DNA of 64,000 nucleotides, from contig NZ_CCXR01000001.1 of the NCBI RefSeq assembly GCF_000821085.1, positions 1,137,001 to 1,201,000 on the forward strand, given 5' to 3'. The notes under the pieces were generated by a model that saw nothing but the letters and a program-made list of their open reading frames with translations, searched no databases and was not told the DNA's origin. Positions 36,400 to 44,393 of the stretch are shown here, one piece after another. A program made the position numbers and the translations under genes. The stretch is from Bacillus sp. B-jedd. Its GTDB lineage: Bacteria; Bacillota; Bacilli; Bacillales; Cytobacillaceae. The stretch's first letter is position 1. Every line of letters starts with the position of its first letter.

Positions 36400-37773
36400 G
36401 TGGAGACAGCCATCAAGGAACTGAAGAATCTGGCGGACTATGACAATGTGCTGGTTGTTGACCGGAACGGGGTTATCCTGTTCTATGACCTCGCCGATGT
36501 GAAAATTCTTAAGACGCTCGGCATGCGGCCTGAGGAGTTTATAGGGAGCCGGATTACTTCCTTTTATACGAATCTTACTGAGGAGAACAGCACCCTTTTA
36601 TCCGCGATTCGGACGGGGGAGTCGCTGTGTAACGTCCGGCAGGAGATGAAGACGAGGACTGGAAATGAATATATTTCGATGAACTCGACATTTCCGATTA
36701 AGCAAGGCGAGGAGATTGTCGGAGCGATCGAGTTTTCAAAGCATTTTTTCAAAAAGCCCGATATCCGCGTCATTGACCAGTATGCTGGACACAAGATTTA
36801 TCGCAAGAATAATACGATTTACACGATAAATGACATCATTACTGAAAACCCTGGGATGCTTGAGATAAAGAGGAAAATTGAGAGGATTGCCAGGTCGGAT
36901 TCAACGGTGTTCCTATACGGAAGTACCGGTACTGGCAAGGAAATGGTCGCCCAGGCGATCCATAATGCGGGCAGCCGTTACGGAAAGCAGTTCCTATCGC
37001 TGAACTGCGGAGCCATTCCGCCAAACTTGATTGAAAGCACGCTGTTTGGAACGGTGAAGGGGAGTTTTACTGGATCGGAAGATATGCCTGGAGCGTTTGA
37101 ACAGGCGAATGGCGGGACATTGTTCCTTGATGAAATCAATTCGCTTGACCTCCATCTCCAGGTGAAGCTTTTGAAAGCGATAGAGGAAAAGACCATCAGG
37201 AGGATTGGCGGCAAAAAGAATATCTTCTTGGATATCCGGGTGATTTCGGCAACAAATGAGCATCCGGAACAATTGCTCGCCGAAAAGCGCTTAAGGGAGG
37301 ATTTGTACTACCGGCTTGGCGTTGTCCAGCTGGAGCTGCCTCTGCTGAAGGACAGGCCCGAAGACATCAAGCTTCTCCTTGACACTTATATTGCTTTTTA
37401 CAATGCGCATATGGATGTTGCAGTCGATGGCTATAACGATGAGGTGCTTGATTGCTTTATGGGCTATGATTGGCCCGGGAATGTGCGGGAATTGAAAAAC
37501 GCGGTCGAGACAGCTTTCAACCAGGTGGAATCAAGGATGATTACCCTTGAGGATATTCCTTACCGGGTTCGCCAGTTCAAAAAAGGCCCGCAGGCATCGG
37601 CAGTGCCAATTCGCGGGAAGAGACCGCTGAAGGACGCGGTCGAAGAATTTGAATTAACGCTCATTCAGGAAGCGCTGAAGGAAAGCAACGGTGTCATCGC
37701 TGAAAGCGCCCGAATACTCGGTCTGTCGAAGCAGCTTTTAAAGTATAAGATGGAGAAGCATGGATTAAGGTAA
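36400..37773 (+). CDS. Sigma-54-dependent transcriptional activator, PAS-AAA-Fis (RocR-like)
   Basis: About 457 residues. The N-terminal 120 residues form a PAS-type sensor (DNVLVVDRNGVILFYDLADV). The AAA+ domain has Walker A GSTGTGKE near residue 175, the sigma-54 contact loop GSFTGS in place of GAFTGA near 222, Walker B GGTLFLDEINSL and the arginine region REDLYYRLGV. The C-terminal Fis helix-turn-helix is VIAESARILGLSKQLLKYKM. GTG 36400 is placed by AGAGGG; GTG 36391 is too close. A near-consensus sigma-54 promoter lies 90 bp downstream in front of brnQ, so that operon is its probable target. Confidence 0.93.
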   Translation: METAIKELKNLADYDNVLVVDRNGVILFYDLADVKILKTLGMRPEEFIGSRITSFYTNLTEENSTLLSAIRTGESLCNVRQEMKTRTGNEYISMNSTFPIKQGEEIVGAIEFSKHFFKKPDIRVIDQYAGHKIYRKNNTIYTINDIITENPGMLEIKRKIERIARSDSTVFLYGSTGTGKEMVAQAIHNAGSRYGKQFLSLNCGAIPPNLIESTLFGTVKGSFTGSEDMPGAFEQANGGTLFLDEINSLDLHLQVKLLKAIEEKTIRRIGGKKNIFLDIRVISATNEHPEQLLAEKRLREDLYYRLGVVQLELPLLKDRPEDIKLLLDTYIAFYNAHMDVAVDGYNDEVLDCFMGYDWPGNVRELKNAVETAFNQVESRMITLEDIPYRVRQFKKGPQASAVPIRGKRPLKDAVEEFELTLIQEALKESNGVIAESARILGLSKQLLKYKMEKHGLR

Positions 37774-37785
37774 AAGAATTTTGAC

Positions 37786-37822
37786 GGAATGAGGGAAAAA
37801 ATTTTCCCCCATTCCTTTTTTA
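37786..37822 (+). terminator. Rho-independent terminator
   Basis: GGAATGAGGGAAAA pairs with TTTTCCCCCATTCC (one mismatch) and is followed by six T; it separates the activator from the sigma-54 promoter. Confidence 0.85.
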
Positions 37823-37859
37823 TTTATTGAAAATTCCCCTTATTCAGGCAAAAGAAAAG

Positions 37860-37876
37860 TTGGCACAAAACTTGCA
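37860..37876 (+). promoter_or_regulatory. Sigma-54 (-24/-12) promoter
   Basis: TTGGCAC-AAAAC-TTGCA matches the sigma-54 consensus TGGCAC-N5-TTGCW exactly. Transcription would start near 37888, upstream of brnQ, with the matching activator gene directly before it. Confidence 0.9.
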
Positions 37877-37959
37877 ATAGAAAAAGTATAAGCATTTTAA
37901 AGTGGGGAGGCATGCGACAGAAGTTTTTGCGTTCAATTCAAACAAAGGGGATGGGTAAT

Positions 37960-39273
37960 TTGAACAAGCAGCTTGTAAACACGGTTATGTTGGGCTTCGC
38001 CCTTTTCGCAATTTTCTTTGGAGCCGGCAATCTAATTTTTCCTCCTTCGATTGGCCTTGCCTCCGGTACTAACTGGCTTCCAGCCTTAATTGGCTTCTCC
38101 GTCACCGGGATAGCCCTCCCGCTTTTGGCCGTGTTCGCGATCTTGAATGCGAATGGGAAGTTCGAGGAATTGACCAGGCCAATCAGTCCCTGGTTCTATA
38201 AGGTATTTAATTTGTTATTGATGGTTGGTATAGGGGTATTTGTAACGATCCCCAGGATGGCTGCCACTACTCACGAGCTCGGGGTTCATACCCTTGCTCC
38301 GTCGGTCCCTAGCATTGCGACGATTATCGCATTCTTTTCCATTTGTTTTTTCTTTGCCATGGACCAATCAAATGTCATAGATAAAATCGGCAAATTCCTG
38401 ACACCGGTGCTGGTATTGGCGCTTTTGATCATCGTGGTCAAAGGAATCTTTACACCGGTTGGAGCACCGATTGCGACCGCGCTTGCAAATCCATTTTCGA
38501 ACGCTTTTATTAATGCGTATCAAACCGGTGACGTGGTGACGGGCATTTTTTGCGCACCGATTTTCATTGCCGCGATTCTTCATCATGGGTACAAGGGAAC
38601 TGAAATGAGGAAGGTCGCTGTTCGCGGCACACTGATTGCAGGCGCTGGATTGCTCGTTGTTTACGGGGGGCTTTTATATCTTGGCGCATCCGCAAGCGGA
38701 ACAGTGCCCGTCGATATCGAACAGACCGCCCTTGTGTCCGAATTGATTAACCGAATCCTTGGAACTTCGGGGGCTGCGCTTTTGGCCGTTACGATTGCGC
38801 TGGCATGCCTTACTTCGGCAATCGGTGTTCTGGCGGTCATCGCCGACTTTCTAAATAAGCTCACGCATAACAAAGTAGGCTACAAGCCTTGGGTTTTTAT
38901 CCTGTGTGTGGTCGCTGCCTTCATGGGCTCGTTCGGGGTTGGCAAAATCATCAATTATGCAATGCCAATTTTCCTTGCCCTTTATCCAGTGGCGATTGTG
39001 CTCGTCTTCCTTGGGCTTTTCCGAAAGTACATTCCGAATTCAGGAGCGTATCGCGGGACAATTTTGTTAACATTCGTAGTAAGTCTAATTGAAACAATGG
39101 GGGTCATCGGCTTCCCAATTCCTGGTCTGACTCCGGCTGTTGCCATGCTTCCATTGGCGGCAAACGGATTTTCGTGGCTTGTTCCTGCTGTGATAGGGTT
39201 TATAGCCGGTGCTTTTCTTGATAAAAGCATCAGGAAGAAACAGGACCAGGAACCGACCGTGGTCAGCAACTAA
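37960..39273 (+). CDS. brnQ: Branched-chain amino acid transporter, LIVCS family
   Basis: A 437-residue, roughly 12-helix protein with the BrnQ opening LVNTVMLGFALFAIFFGAGN, then LIFPPSIGLASG, and later FTPVGAP, IFCAPIFIAAILHHGYKG and LACLTSAIGVLAVIADF. It is a Na+- or H+-coupled carrier for Leu, Ile and Val. Start TTG 37960 behind AAAGGGG; an in-frame ATG at 37912 lies only one base after GGGGAGG. The sigma-54 promoter and PAS activator upstream indicate induction for amino acid catabolism, as with the RocR regulon of B. subtilis. Confidence 0.9.
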   Translation: MNKQLVNTVMLGFALFAIFFGAGNLIFPPSIGLASGTNWLPALIGFSVTGIALPLLAVFAILNANGKFEELTRPISPWFYKVFNLLLMVGIGVFVTIPRMAATTHELGVHTLAPSVPSIATIIAFFSICFFFAMDQSNVIDKIGKFLTPVLVLALLIIVVKGIFTPVGAPIATALANPFSNAFINAYQTGDVVTGIFCAPIFIAAILHHGYKGTEMRKVAVRGTLIAGAGLLVVYGGLLYLGASASGTVPVDIEQTALVSELINRILGTSGAALLAVTIALACLTSAIGVLAVIADFLNKLTHNKVGYKPWVFILCVVAAFMGSFGVGKIINYAMPIFLALYPVAIVLVFLGLFRKYIPNSGAYRGTILLTFVVSLIETMGVIGFPIPGLTPAVAMLPLAANGFSWLVPAVIGFIAGAFLDKSIRKKQDQEPTVVSN

Positions 39274-39298
39274 GAATTTTGCAAAAGGGGGAATACTT

Positions 39299-40900
39299 AT
39301 GACCAAGCAACTATTTGTAAATGGAAAGATTTTCACCTCGAATCCCGATCAGCCGCAAGTATCTGCGATGGTGGTTGAAAATGGACGGATCGAATGGCTT
39401 GGTGAATCAGAACAAGCAGCCAATTTCGATGGGATAAAAATAGACCTTCAAGGGCGCCGCGTCCTGCCAGGCTTTATCGATGCCCATCTGCATCCTTTAT
39501 ATTTGGCTAAAGCGGCCAAGCAGGTTGCCTGCACAGCGCCTGTCGTGAATTCGATCGAAGATATCAAACGAGAAATCCGTAGCCAGCTTGAAGAGGCAGG
39601 GGATGGCGGATGGATTGAAGGCTGGGGATACGACGAAGGGAAGCTGGCCGAAGGGCGCGCGCCGAATCGTCGGGATTTAGACCAGGCGGCGATGGACGTA
39701 CCGGTCGTCCTCACCAGAACTTGCGGCCATATCGTTTCGGTTAACAGCAAGGCGCTGGAACTGGCAGGGATTACGAAGGACACGCCAAACCCTCCCGGCG
39801 GTAAAATCGGGAAGGACTCAGACGGCGAGCTGACAGGCATTCTGCAGGAAAGTGCAAGGCATCTCGTTATGGCAAAACTTCCACAGCCCACGCTCGAGCA
39901 AAACGCCGAGCTATTGGGAGAGCTATCCGAATTCCTTTTTGCCCACGGGATCACTGCCATCACTGACCTTATGGCATTAAGGAAGCCAGTTGATTATGTA
40001 GAGATGTATAATGAAGCGCGCCGTAAGGGATTGAAGCAGCGTTCGGTGCTCTATTATATTTGGGATGAAATCAAGGACAGTGCTAAATTGGGCGAGGCTG
40101 AAACCGACCGGCGCAATCCTGTCCATATCGGCGGCATAAAGCTGTTTTCGGACGGGAGTGTTTCCGGACGGACTGCCTGGGTAAATCCTGCATATGTCGG
40201 GGACGGCGAAGAATACGGAATCGATACGACGTCGCGCGAGGAGCTGCTTGCTGCAGCCGAGGCTGCTGAACGGAACGGCGTCCAGCTTGTTGTCCATGCA
40301 ATGGGAGAACAGGCGATTGACCTGATAGTCGATACTTTCTATGGCAAAAAAAGCTGGCTGGCGGACGGGCCGTCGATTCGCATCGAACATGCCGCGATGC
40401 CAACTGTAAAAGCTATCGAGCGCGCCGCCGAAATGGGAATCGCGTTTGTGCCTCAGCCGATTTTCCTTTTTGCTGAAATCGAAAGCTACGTCAAAAACCT
40501 AGGTGCAGAACGGCTGAAGACCACCTATCCGGTAAGGACAATGCTTGAGGCCGGGATTAAGGTTGCCTTTTCCTCCGATGCGCCGGCAACCGCCTGGGCT
40601 GACCCGGTTGACCCGTTCGTTGCCATTAAATCCGCCGTCACCCGGGTTGCCTATGACGGAACCGACACCGGCCAGGACCAGCGGGTCGATACCGTGACCG
40701 CAATAGAGCTATACACTCGCGCCGCCCAGGAAGTCACACGCATCCCGGAAATCGGCCAGTTGAAACGCGGCTATCATGCCGACTTCATCGTCCTGGACAA
40801 AGACATCCTCGAAGTCGAGCCGTTCGAGCTTGATACGGTGAGTGTGGAAGAAACGTACATGGGCGGGGAGCTGGTTTATCAGAAGGTTGCTGTTAGGTGA
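39299..40900 (+). CDS. Amidohydrolase family 3 protein (YtcJ-like)
   Basis: A 533-residue metallohydrolase. It has the N-terminal metal motif GFIDAHLHPLY (H-x-H), GWGYDEGKLAEGRAPNRRDLD, CGHIVSVNSKAL, the bridging region GGIKLFSDGSVSGRTA, VVHAMGEQAID and RIEHAAMP (further His ligands), and the final Asp in AFSSDAPATAW. The amidohydrolase-3/YtcJ group cleaves N-acyl or cyclic amide bonds, and its natural substrate is rarely known. It lies 25 bases after brnQ in the same sigma-54-driven transcript. A role in releasing an amino acid from an N-substituted precursor fits but is inference. ATG 39299 behind AAAAGGGGGA. Confidence 0.9.
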   Translation: MTKQLFVNGKIFTSNPDQPQVSAMVVENGRIEWLGESEQAANFDGIKIDLQGRRVLPGFIDAHLHPLYLAKAAKQVACTAPVVNSIEDIKREIRSQLEEAGDGGWIEGWGYDEGKLAEGRAPNRRDLDQAAMDVPVVLTRTCGHIVSVNSKALELAGITKDTPNPPGGKIGKDSDGELTGILQESARHLVMAKLPQPTLEQNAELLGELSEFLFAHGITAITDLMALRKPVDYVEMYNEARRKGLKQRSVLYYIWDEIKDSAKLGEAETDRRNPVHIGGIKLFSDGSVSGRTAWVNPAYVGDGEEYGIDTTSREELLAAAEAAERNGVQLVVHAMGEQAIDLIVDTFYGKKSWLADGPSIRIEHAAMPTVKAIERAAEMGIAFVPQPIFLFAEIESYVKNLGAERLKTTYPVRTMLEAGIKVAFSSDAPATAWADPVDPFVAIKSAVTRVAYDGTDTGQDQRVDTVTAIELYTRAAQEVTRIPEIGQLKRGYHADFIVLDKDILEVEPFELDTVSVEETYMGGELVYQKVAVR

Positions 40901-40950
40901 TTTTAATAGAGTGGGGGATGAGGTTTTTGTCATATCCCCGCTATGGAGAT

Positions 40951-40990
40951 GCCTCCCGTTCGGACAGCGAACGGGGGGTATTTCTTTTTG
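40951..40990 (+). terminator. Rho-independent terminator
   Basis: CCTCCCGTTCG pairs with CGAACGGGGGG around GACAG and leads to a T-rich tail; it ends the brnQ-amidohydrolase transcript. The rest of 40901-41088 has no gene. Confidence 0.88.
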
Positions 40991-41088
40991 GGAGTCCGAA
41001 GGTGTGTTTTAGGTTGGGGCATTTTTAGGGGGCTTTTTTGTTATTTGTCCAAAGTGTTGGGACAGATGAAGGATCAAGTTGCTCGATG

Positions 41089-41705
41089 TTGGGACAGGTT
41101 ATGGAATATTTAGGGAGAACTTGTCCCAAGATGGGTAAGGTTAGGACAACAAGGCAGGGATTTGCTTGTTGCCTGTCCCAAGATGAATTAGGTTGGGACA
41201 GATTATGGATTAATTAGGGGGAATTGTCCCAAGGTGGGTAAGGTTGGGACAACAAGGCAGGTTTTTGCTTGTTGCCTGTCCCAAGTTGCTAAATGTTGGG
41301 ACAGGTTATGGAATATTTAGGGGGAACTTGTCCCAAGATGGGTAAGGTTGGGACAACAAGGCAGGGATTTGCTTGTTGCCTGTCCCAAGTTGCTCGATGT
41401 TGGGACAGGTTATGGAGTATTTAGGGAGAACTTGTCCCAAGATGGGTAAGGTTGGGACAACAAGGCAGGGATTTGCTTGTTGCCTGTCCCAAGATGAATT
41501 AGGTTGGGACAGATTATGGATTAATTAGGGGGAACTTGTCCCAAGATGGATAAGGTTGGGACAACAAGGCAGGGATTTGCTTGTTGCCTGTCCCAAGTTG
41601 CTCGATGTTGGGACAGGTGATGGATTATTTAGGGGGAACTTGTCCCAAGATGGGTAAGGTTGGGACAACAAGGCAGGGATTTGGCTTGTTGCCTGTCCCA
41701 AGTTA
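41089..41705. repeat. 52-bp-period tandem array 1 (12 units)
   Basis: Twelve units of 51-53 bp alternate between two types. Each begins TTGGGACA and carries TGTCCCAA starting about 33 bases later, so every unit is an inverted repeat with 8-9-bp arms about 23 bp apart and an 11-bp spacer. Type A has the inner AT/G-rich stretch with TATTTAGGGGGAAC; type B has AAGGCAGGGATTTGCTTGTT. A+B pairs start at 41089, 41193, 41296, 41400, 41504 and 41609. The spacers follow the same order in pairs 1-3 and 4-6, so a block of about 311 bp was itself duplicated. A degenerate unit precedes it at about 41037-41088. Reading frames here are artefacts of the repeat. Confidence 0.93.
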
Positions 41706-41876
41706 CAGCAAACGGGGCGTTCAAATTTTTGTGCCATCCATAAAAGGTTTGGCGATTATATACTGGCTTTAATTAATTTCCGTTCTTCATTCTCTTTTCT
41801 TCTATTAAAATATCATTTCATTTACTGTGATAGGCAGGGGAGTAATTTTGATGCTGGACCAACCCTGAAGCAGAAA

Positions 41877-41910
41877 TTGACATTTTATTGACAAGCATTG
41901 GTAAATGCTT
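41877..41910 (+). promoter_or_regulatory. Candidate promoter and operator of the epimerase gene
   Basis: TTGACA near 41878 is followed after about 17 bp by a weak -10 (TAAATG). Overlapping it, AAGCATT-GGTA-AATGCTT (41893-41910) is a perfect 7-4-7 inverted repeat suited to a dimeric repressor. The only other content of 41706-41980 is AT-rich leader. Confidence 0.4.
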
Positions 41911-41980
41911 TGAACTGAAGATCAAGAATAGTAACATTAAAACTGTGACCAGTTCCTTATATAAATAGGAGGTTTTTCTT

Positions 41981-42958
41981 ATGAAAAGTGTTTTTATATT
42001 AGGTGGGACAGGGTTTTTAGGTTATTACACAACAAAAGAATTGCTAAAAAGAGGGTATACGGTGTCTACTGTTTCCCTTCCTCCAATGCCGACAGCGGAT
42101 CTTTTGCCGCCGGAAGTGGAATGCAAGTTAGGGAATATAAACGAGATGTCAGACGAAGAAGTAATTGAGCTGCTGACCGGAAAAGATATGTTTGTTTATG
42201 CGGCGGGGGCGGATGAGCGGGTCGTGCCTGATGCGCCGGCAGCGAAGTTTTTCTATGAAGCGAACGTCCTGCCTACCCAAAGGTTGGCGCGGCTTGCCAG
42301 GAAGGCAGGAGTGAAAAGGTTTGTGATCCATGGATCTTATTTTGCCCATTTTGCAGAAGAGTGGCCAGAAGTTGGGCTAAGGGATCAGGCATATCCAAGG
42401 ACTCGGCTCCTTCAAGAGGAGGTCGCCATGCTGGAGGGAGAGGGTGAGATGGATGTCATGTCAATCCGTCTGCCATATATTTTCGGCACGATGCCTGGCC
42501 GGACTCCGCTCTGGACGATGTTCCTTCCACAAATCCAGGGCAAGGATTTCGTTCCGGTCTTAGGCGGGGGCACCGCGATGGTGACCGCTCAGCAGGTTGC
42601 CGAAGCCACTGTTGGCGCGCTTGAAAACGGCAAACATGGCGGGAGGTACGCCATTGGAGATACAAATATGAAGCATGCCGAGTTCTTCAGGATTATTGCG
42701 GATCTTTTGGGTCAAAAAGAAACCGTCATCCATGTCGTGCCGCTTGAGCAGGTAAGGGATGCGTATGCGAAGATTGATGAACAGACGGCTGCCGCCGGAA
42801 AGGAACACGGAATCCATATTGCGGTAACAGCTGATATCCAAAATAGAGATGCGTATCTTGACCCTGAGGAAACAATGCCGATTCTAAAGTACAACAAAGC
42901 GGACGTCAGGGCATCGATTGAGGAAACGATCAAGCGTTGCATTGAAGCGACACAGTAA
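41981..42958 (+). CDS. NAD-dependent epimerase/dehydratase family protein
   Basis: A 325-residue extended-SDR-like protein. The N-terminal dinucleotide loop is FILGGTGFLGYYTTKELL, and VYAAGADERV and RFVIHGSYFAHF follow, but the usual catalytic YxxxK is not obvious after that strand (QAYPRTRLLQEE, with Tyr but no Lys four residues on). Later IRLPYIFGTMPGRTPLW and GGRYAIGDTNMK fit the family. It may be a non-classical or atypical SDR that binds NAD(P) without classical epimerase activity. ATG 41981 behind AGGAGG. Monocistronic. Confidence 0.85.
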   Translation: MKSVFILGGTGFLGYYTTKELLKRGYTVSTVSLPPMPTADLLPPEVECKLGNINEMSDEEVIELLTGKDMFVYAAGADERVVPDAPAAKFFYEANVLPTQRLARLARKAGVKRFVIHGSYFAHFAEEWPEVGLRDQAYPRTRLLQEEVAMLEGEGEMDVMSIRLPYIFGTMPGRTPLWTMFLPQIQGKDFVPVLGGGTAMVTAQQVAEATVGALENGKHGGRYAIGDTNMKHAEFFRIIADLLGQKETVIHVVPLEQVRDAYAKIDEQTAAAGKEHGIHIAVTADIQNRDAYLDPEETMPILKYNKADVRASIEETIKRCIEATQ

Positions 42959-42990
42959 AATCAGTGAAGCCAAGGTGTAAATAGATTCTT

Positions 42991-43033
42991 AGGGTGGTTC
43001 TCCTATTAAAGGGGAGCCGCCCTGTTTTGTTTT
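42991..43033 (+). terminator. Rho-independent terminator
   Basis: AGGGTGGTTCTCC pairs with GGGGAGCCGCCCT (two G-U) around 7 bases, then a T-rich tail. Confidence 0.85.
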
Positions 43034-43147
43034 ACTGAATTGTATCGCGGGTTGGTGATAGTCTGCAAAAGTCTATCATGTCTATTATTAAAAATATTAC
43101 AGCTTTGAAATATTCTCCTTTTCTTTGTAATAGAAATAGTTTTCTAG

Positions 43148-43179
43148 TGTAACGGGACTGTTACATTGAGTTGCTATGA
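43148..43179 (+). promoter_or_regulatory. WalR (YycF)-type box and promoter
   Basis: TGTAAC-GGGAC-TGTTAC (43148-43164) fits the WalR consensus TGTWAH-N5-TGTWAH exactly. It lies 9 bp before a -10-like TATGAT (43174-43179). The next gene is a LysM/3D cell-wall protein of the YocH kind, and yocH is a known WalKR target in B. subtilis. Confidence 0.75.
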
Positions 43180-43213
43180 TGTTTTTAGCAAAAAAAGTAA
43201 AGGGGATTAGATT

Positions 43214-43807
43214 TTGAAAAAGACGATCTTAAGTTTATTGACTGCCTTTGTTGTGCTTTTTGGATTTTCGAATGCCTCTTTAGCCGCTGGAAATACATAT
43301 AAGGTTCATAAAGGTGACACCCTGTGGGGCATCTCCAAGAAAAATAAAGTAACCGTCCAGCAATTGAAAGCCTGGAATAACCTAAAATCAGATAGAATCC
43401 ACCCTAATCAGGTTTTAAAGCTCACTGGCGCAAAAGCAGGACCTGCGAAAAAGCCTGCTGTAAAAGCTGCTGCCGCTAAAAAGCCAGCTGCGAAACCTGC
43501 AGCGTCAACTAAGAGATACAAAGAAATTACCGTTAAAGCCACAGCTTACACAGCCAGCTGCAAAGGCTGCAGCGGCATCACGGCCACTGGAATCAACCTG
43601 AAGAAGAACCCGAACGCGAAAGTCATTTCTGTTGATCCGAAGCTGATCCCGCTAGGCACAAAAGTTTATGTGCCAGGCTACGGAGAGGCGATTGCCGGGG
43701 ATAGGGGATCCGCAATGCGCGGAAATAAAATCGACGTTTTCATCCCTGACCGCAAAAAAGCGCTTCAGTGGGGAACAAAGACAGTCAAGATAAAAGTATA
43801 TTACTAA
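43214..43807 (+). CDS. LysM and 3D-domain cell-wall protein (YocH-like)
   Basis: A 197-residue secreted protein, TTG start behind AAAGGGGA. Residues 1-24 are a signal peptide (LLTAFVVLFGFSNASLA). One LysM domain (about 28-71, YKVHKGDTLWGISKKNKVTV) binds peptidoglycan. An Ala/Lys/Pro linker follows. The C-terminal 3D domain (about 105-197) contains the three conserved Asp motifs in VISVDPKLIPLGT, IAGDRGSAMRG and IDVFIPD. 3D domains are the catalytic core of MltA/YocH-type muralytic enzymes. The WalR-type box upstream and the terminator after it make it a single-gene unit tied to wall growth. Confidence 0.92.
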   Translation: MKKTILSLLTAFVVLFGFSNASLAAGNTYKVHKGDTLWGISKKNKVTVQQLKAWNNLKSDRIHPNQVLKLTGAKAGPAKKPAVKAAAAKKPAAKPAASTKRYKEITVKATAYTASCKGCSGITATGINLKKNPNAKVISVDPKLIPLGTKVYVPGYGEAIAGDRGSAMRGNKIDVFIPDRKKALQWGTKTVKIKVYY

Positions 43808-43814
43808 ATTGTTA

Positions 43815-43841
43815 GAGCCTGCCGATTTCGGCAGGCTTTTT
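43815..43841 (+). terminator. Rho-independent terminator
   Basis: AGCCTGCCG pairs with CGGCAGGCT around 5 bases and runs into TTTT. Confidence 0.88.
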
Positions 43842-43890
43842 GCATGGAAATTGTATTTGGGCGGTCCTTTTAATAAGGACGGTGATTTGA

Positions 43891-43971
43891 GTGAATAACT
43901 ATACCCCTGAAGTAGAAAACTACTTAAAAATGTTGGAGGAACACAATGCGAGACAAAAAAGAAGAGCATGA
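43891..43971 (+). CDS. Tiny hypothetical ORF (26 residues)
   Basis: A GTG start at 43891 after AAGGACGGTG gives the product NNYTPEVENYLKMLEEHNAR with a basic tail. It overlaps the start of the next small gene by 26 bases in another frame, and that gene's ribosome site lies inside it, so it could be a translationally coupled leader. Evidence is limited to the start signal and context. Confidence 0.4.
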   Translation: MNNYTPEVENYLKMLEEHNARQKRRA

Positions 43972-44104
43972 ACAAATAAGTAAGTTTGAAAATAACCAGC
44001 GACTTGAGGAAAGCGAATCAGGTTACGGGCTTGAAGCCGTGGAAAAGGGAATGGATTTTGCTGAAGGCGATAAAAGTAATCCTTCAACTTGTGGTGGTTT
44101 GTAA
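43946..44104 (+). CDS. Small hypothetical protein (52 residues)
   Basis: ATG 43946 has an excellent ribosome site (TTGGAGGAA, spacing about 7). The product is hydrophilic (RDKKEEHEQISKFENNQRLE, then SGYGLEAVEKGMDFAEG) and ends STCGGL. It resembles the small soluble proteins often seen in sporulating Bacillaceae, but I do not recognise a family. Confidence 0.6.
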   Translation: MRDKKEEHEQISKFENNQRLEESESGYGLEAVEKGMDFAEGDKSNPSTCGGL

Positions 44105-44165
44105 CATAGTGATGGAGATAACATCATATAACAGGTGATCAGGATATTTTGGCAAAATTCTCTTG

Positions 44166-44322
44166 GTTCGGACAGTGTACATGTAATTATCTGTTAGTCT
44201 GTCCGAAGTTGCCTGATGTTCGGACAGCACATGAGCAATTACCTGTTGGTCTGTCCGAAGCCGCCCGATGTTCGGACAGCGCAAGAGTAATTCCTGGTTA
44301 TCTGTCCGAAGCCGCTCGGAGC
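44166..44322. repeat. 52-bp-period tandem array 2 (3 units)
   Basis: Units start at 44166, 44218 and 44270 with GTTCGGACAG. Each carries CTGTCCGAAG 32 bases after the first arm, leaving an 11-bp spacer such as CCGCCCGAT. Architecture (arm, ~23-bp centre, arm, spacer, total 52) equals that of array 1, with G-to-C in one arm matched by C-to-G in the other. It fills the gap between the 52-residue gene and the 3' end of the protease gene. Confidence 0.9.
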
Positions 44323-44334
44323 AGGGCAGCTCAT

Positions 44335-44385
44335 AATAAAAAAGAACGGTACTGGTTTCCCATTGGAAAAACAGTACCGTACCTA
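44335..44385 (-). terminator. Terminator of the protease gene
   Basis: ACGGTACTG and CAGTACCGT form a perfect 9-bp stem. On the minus strand it is followed by TTCTTTTTTATT, directly after the protease stop. Confidence 0.88.
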
Positions 44386-44393
44386 TTTAACTA

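Noticed and set aside
41525..41772. Reading frames inside array 1 (both strands)
   Set aside because: They arise from the 52-bp repeat, have no ribosome sites, and their peptides are repeats of the DNA unit.
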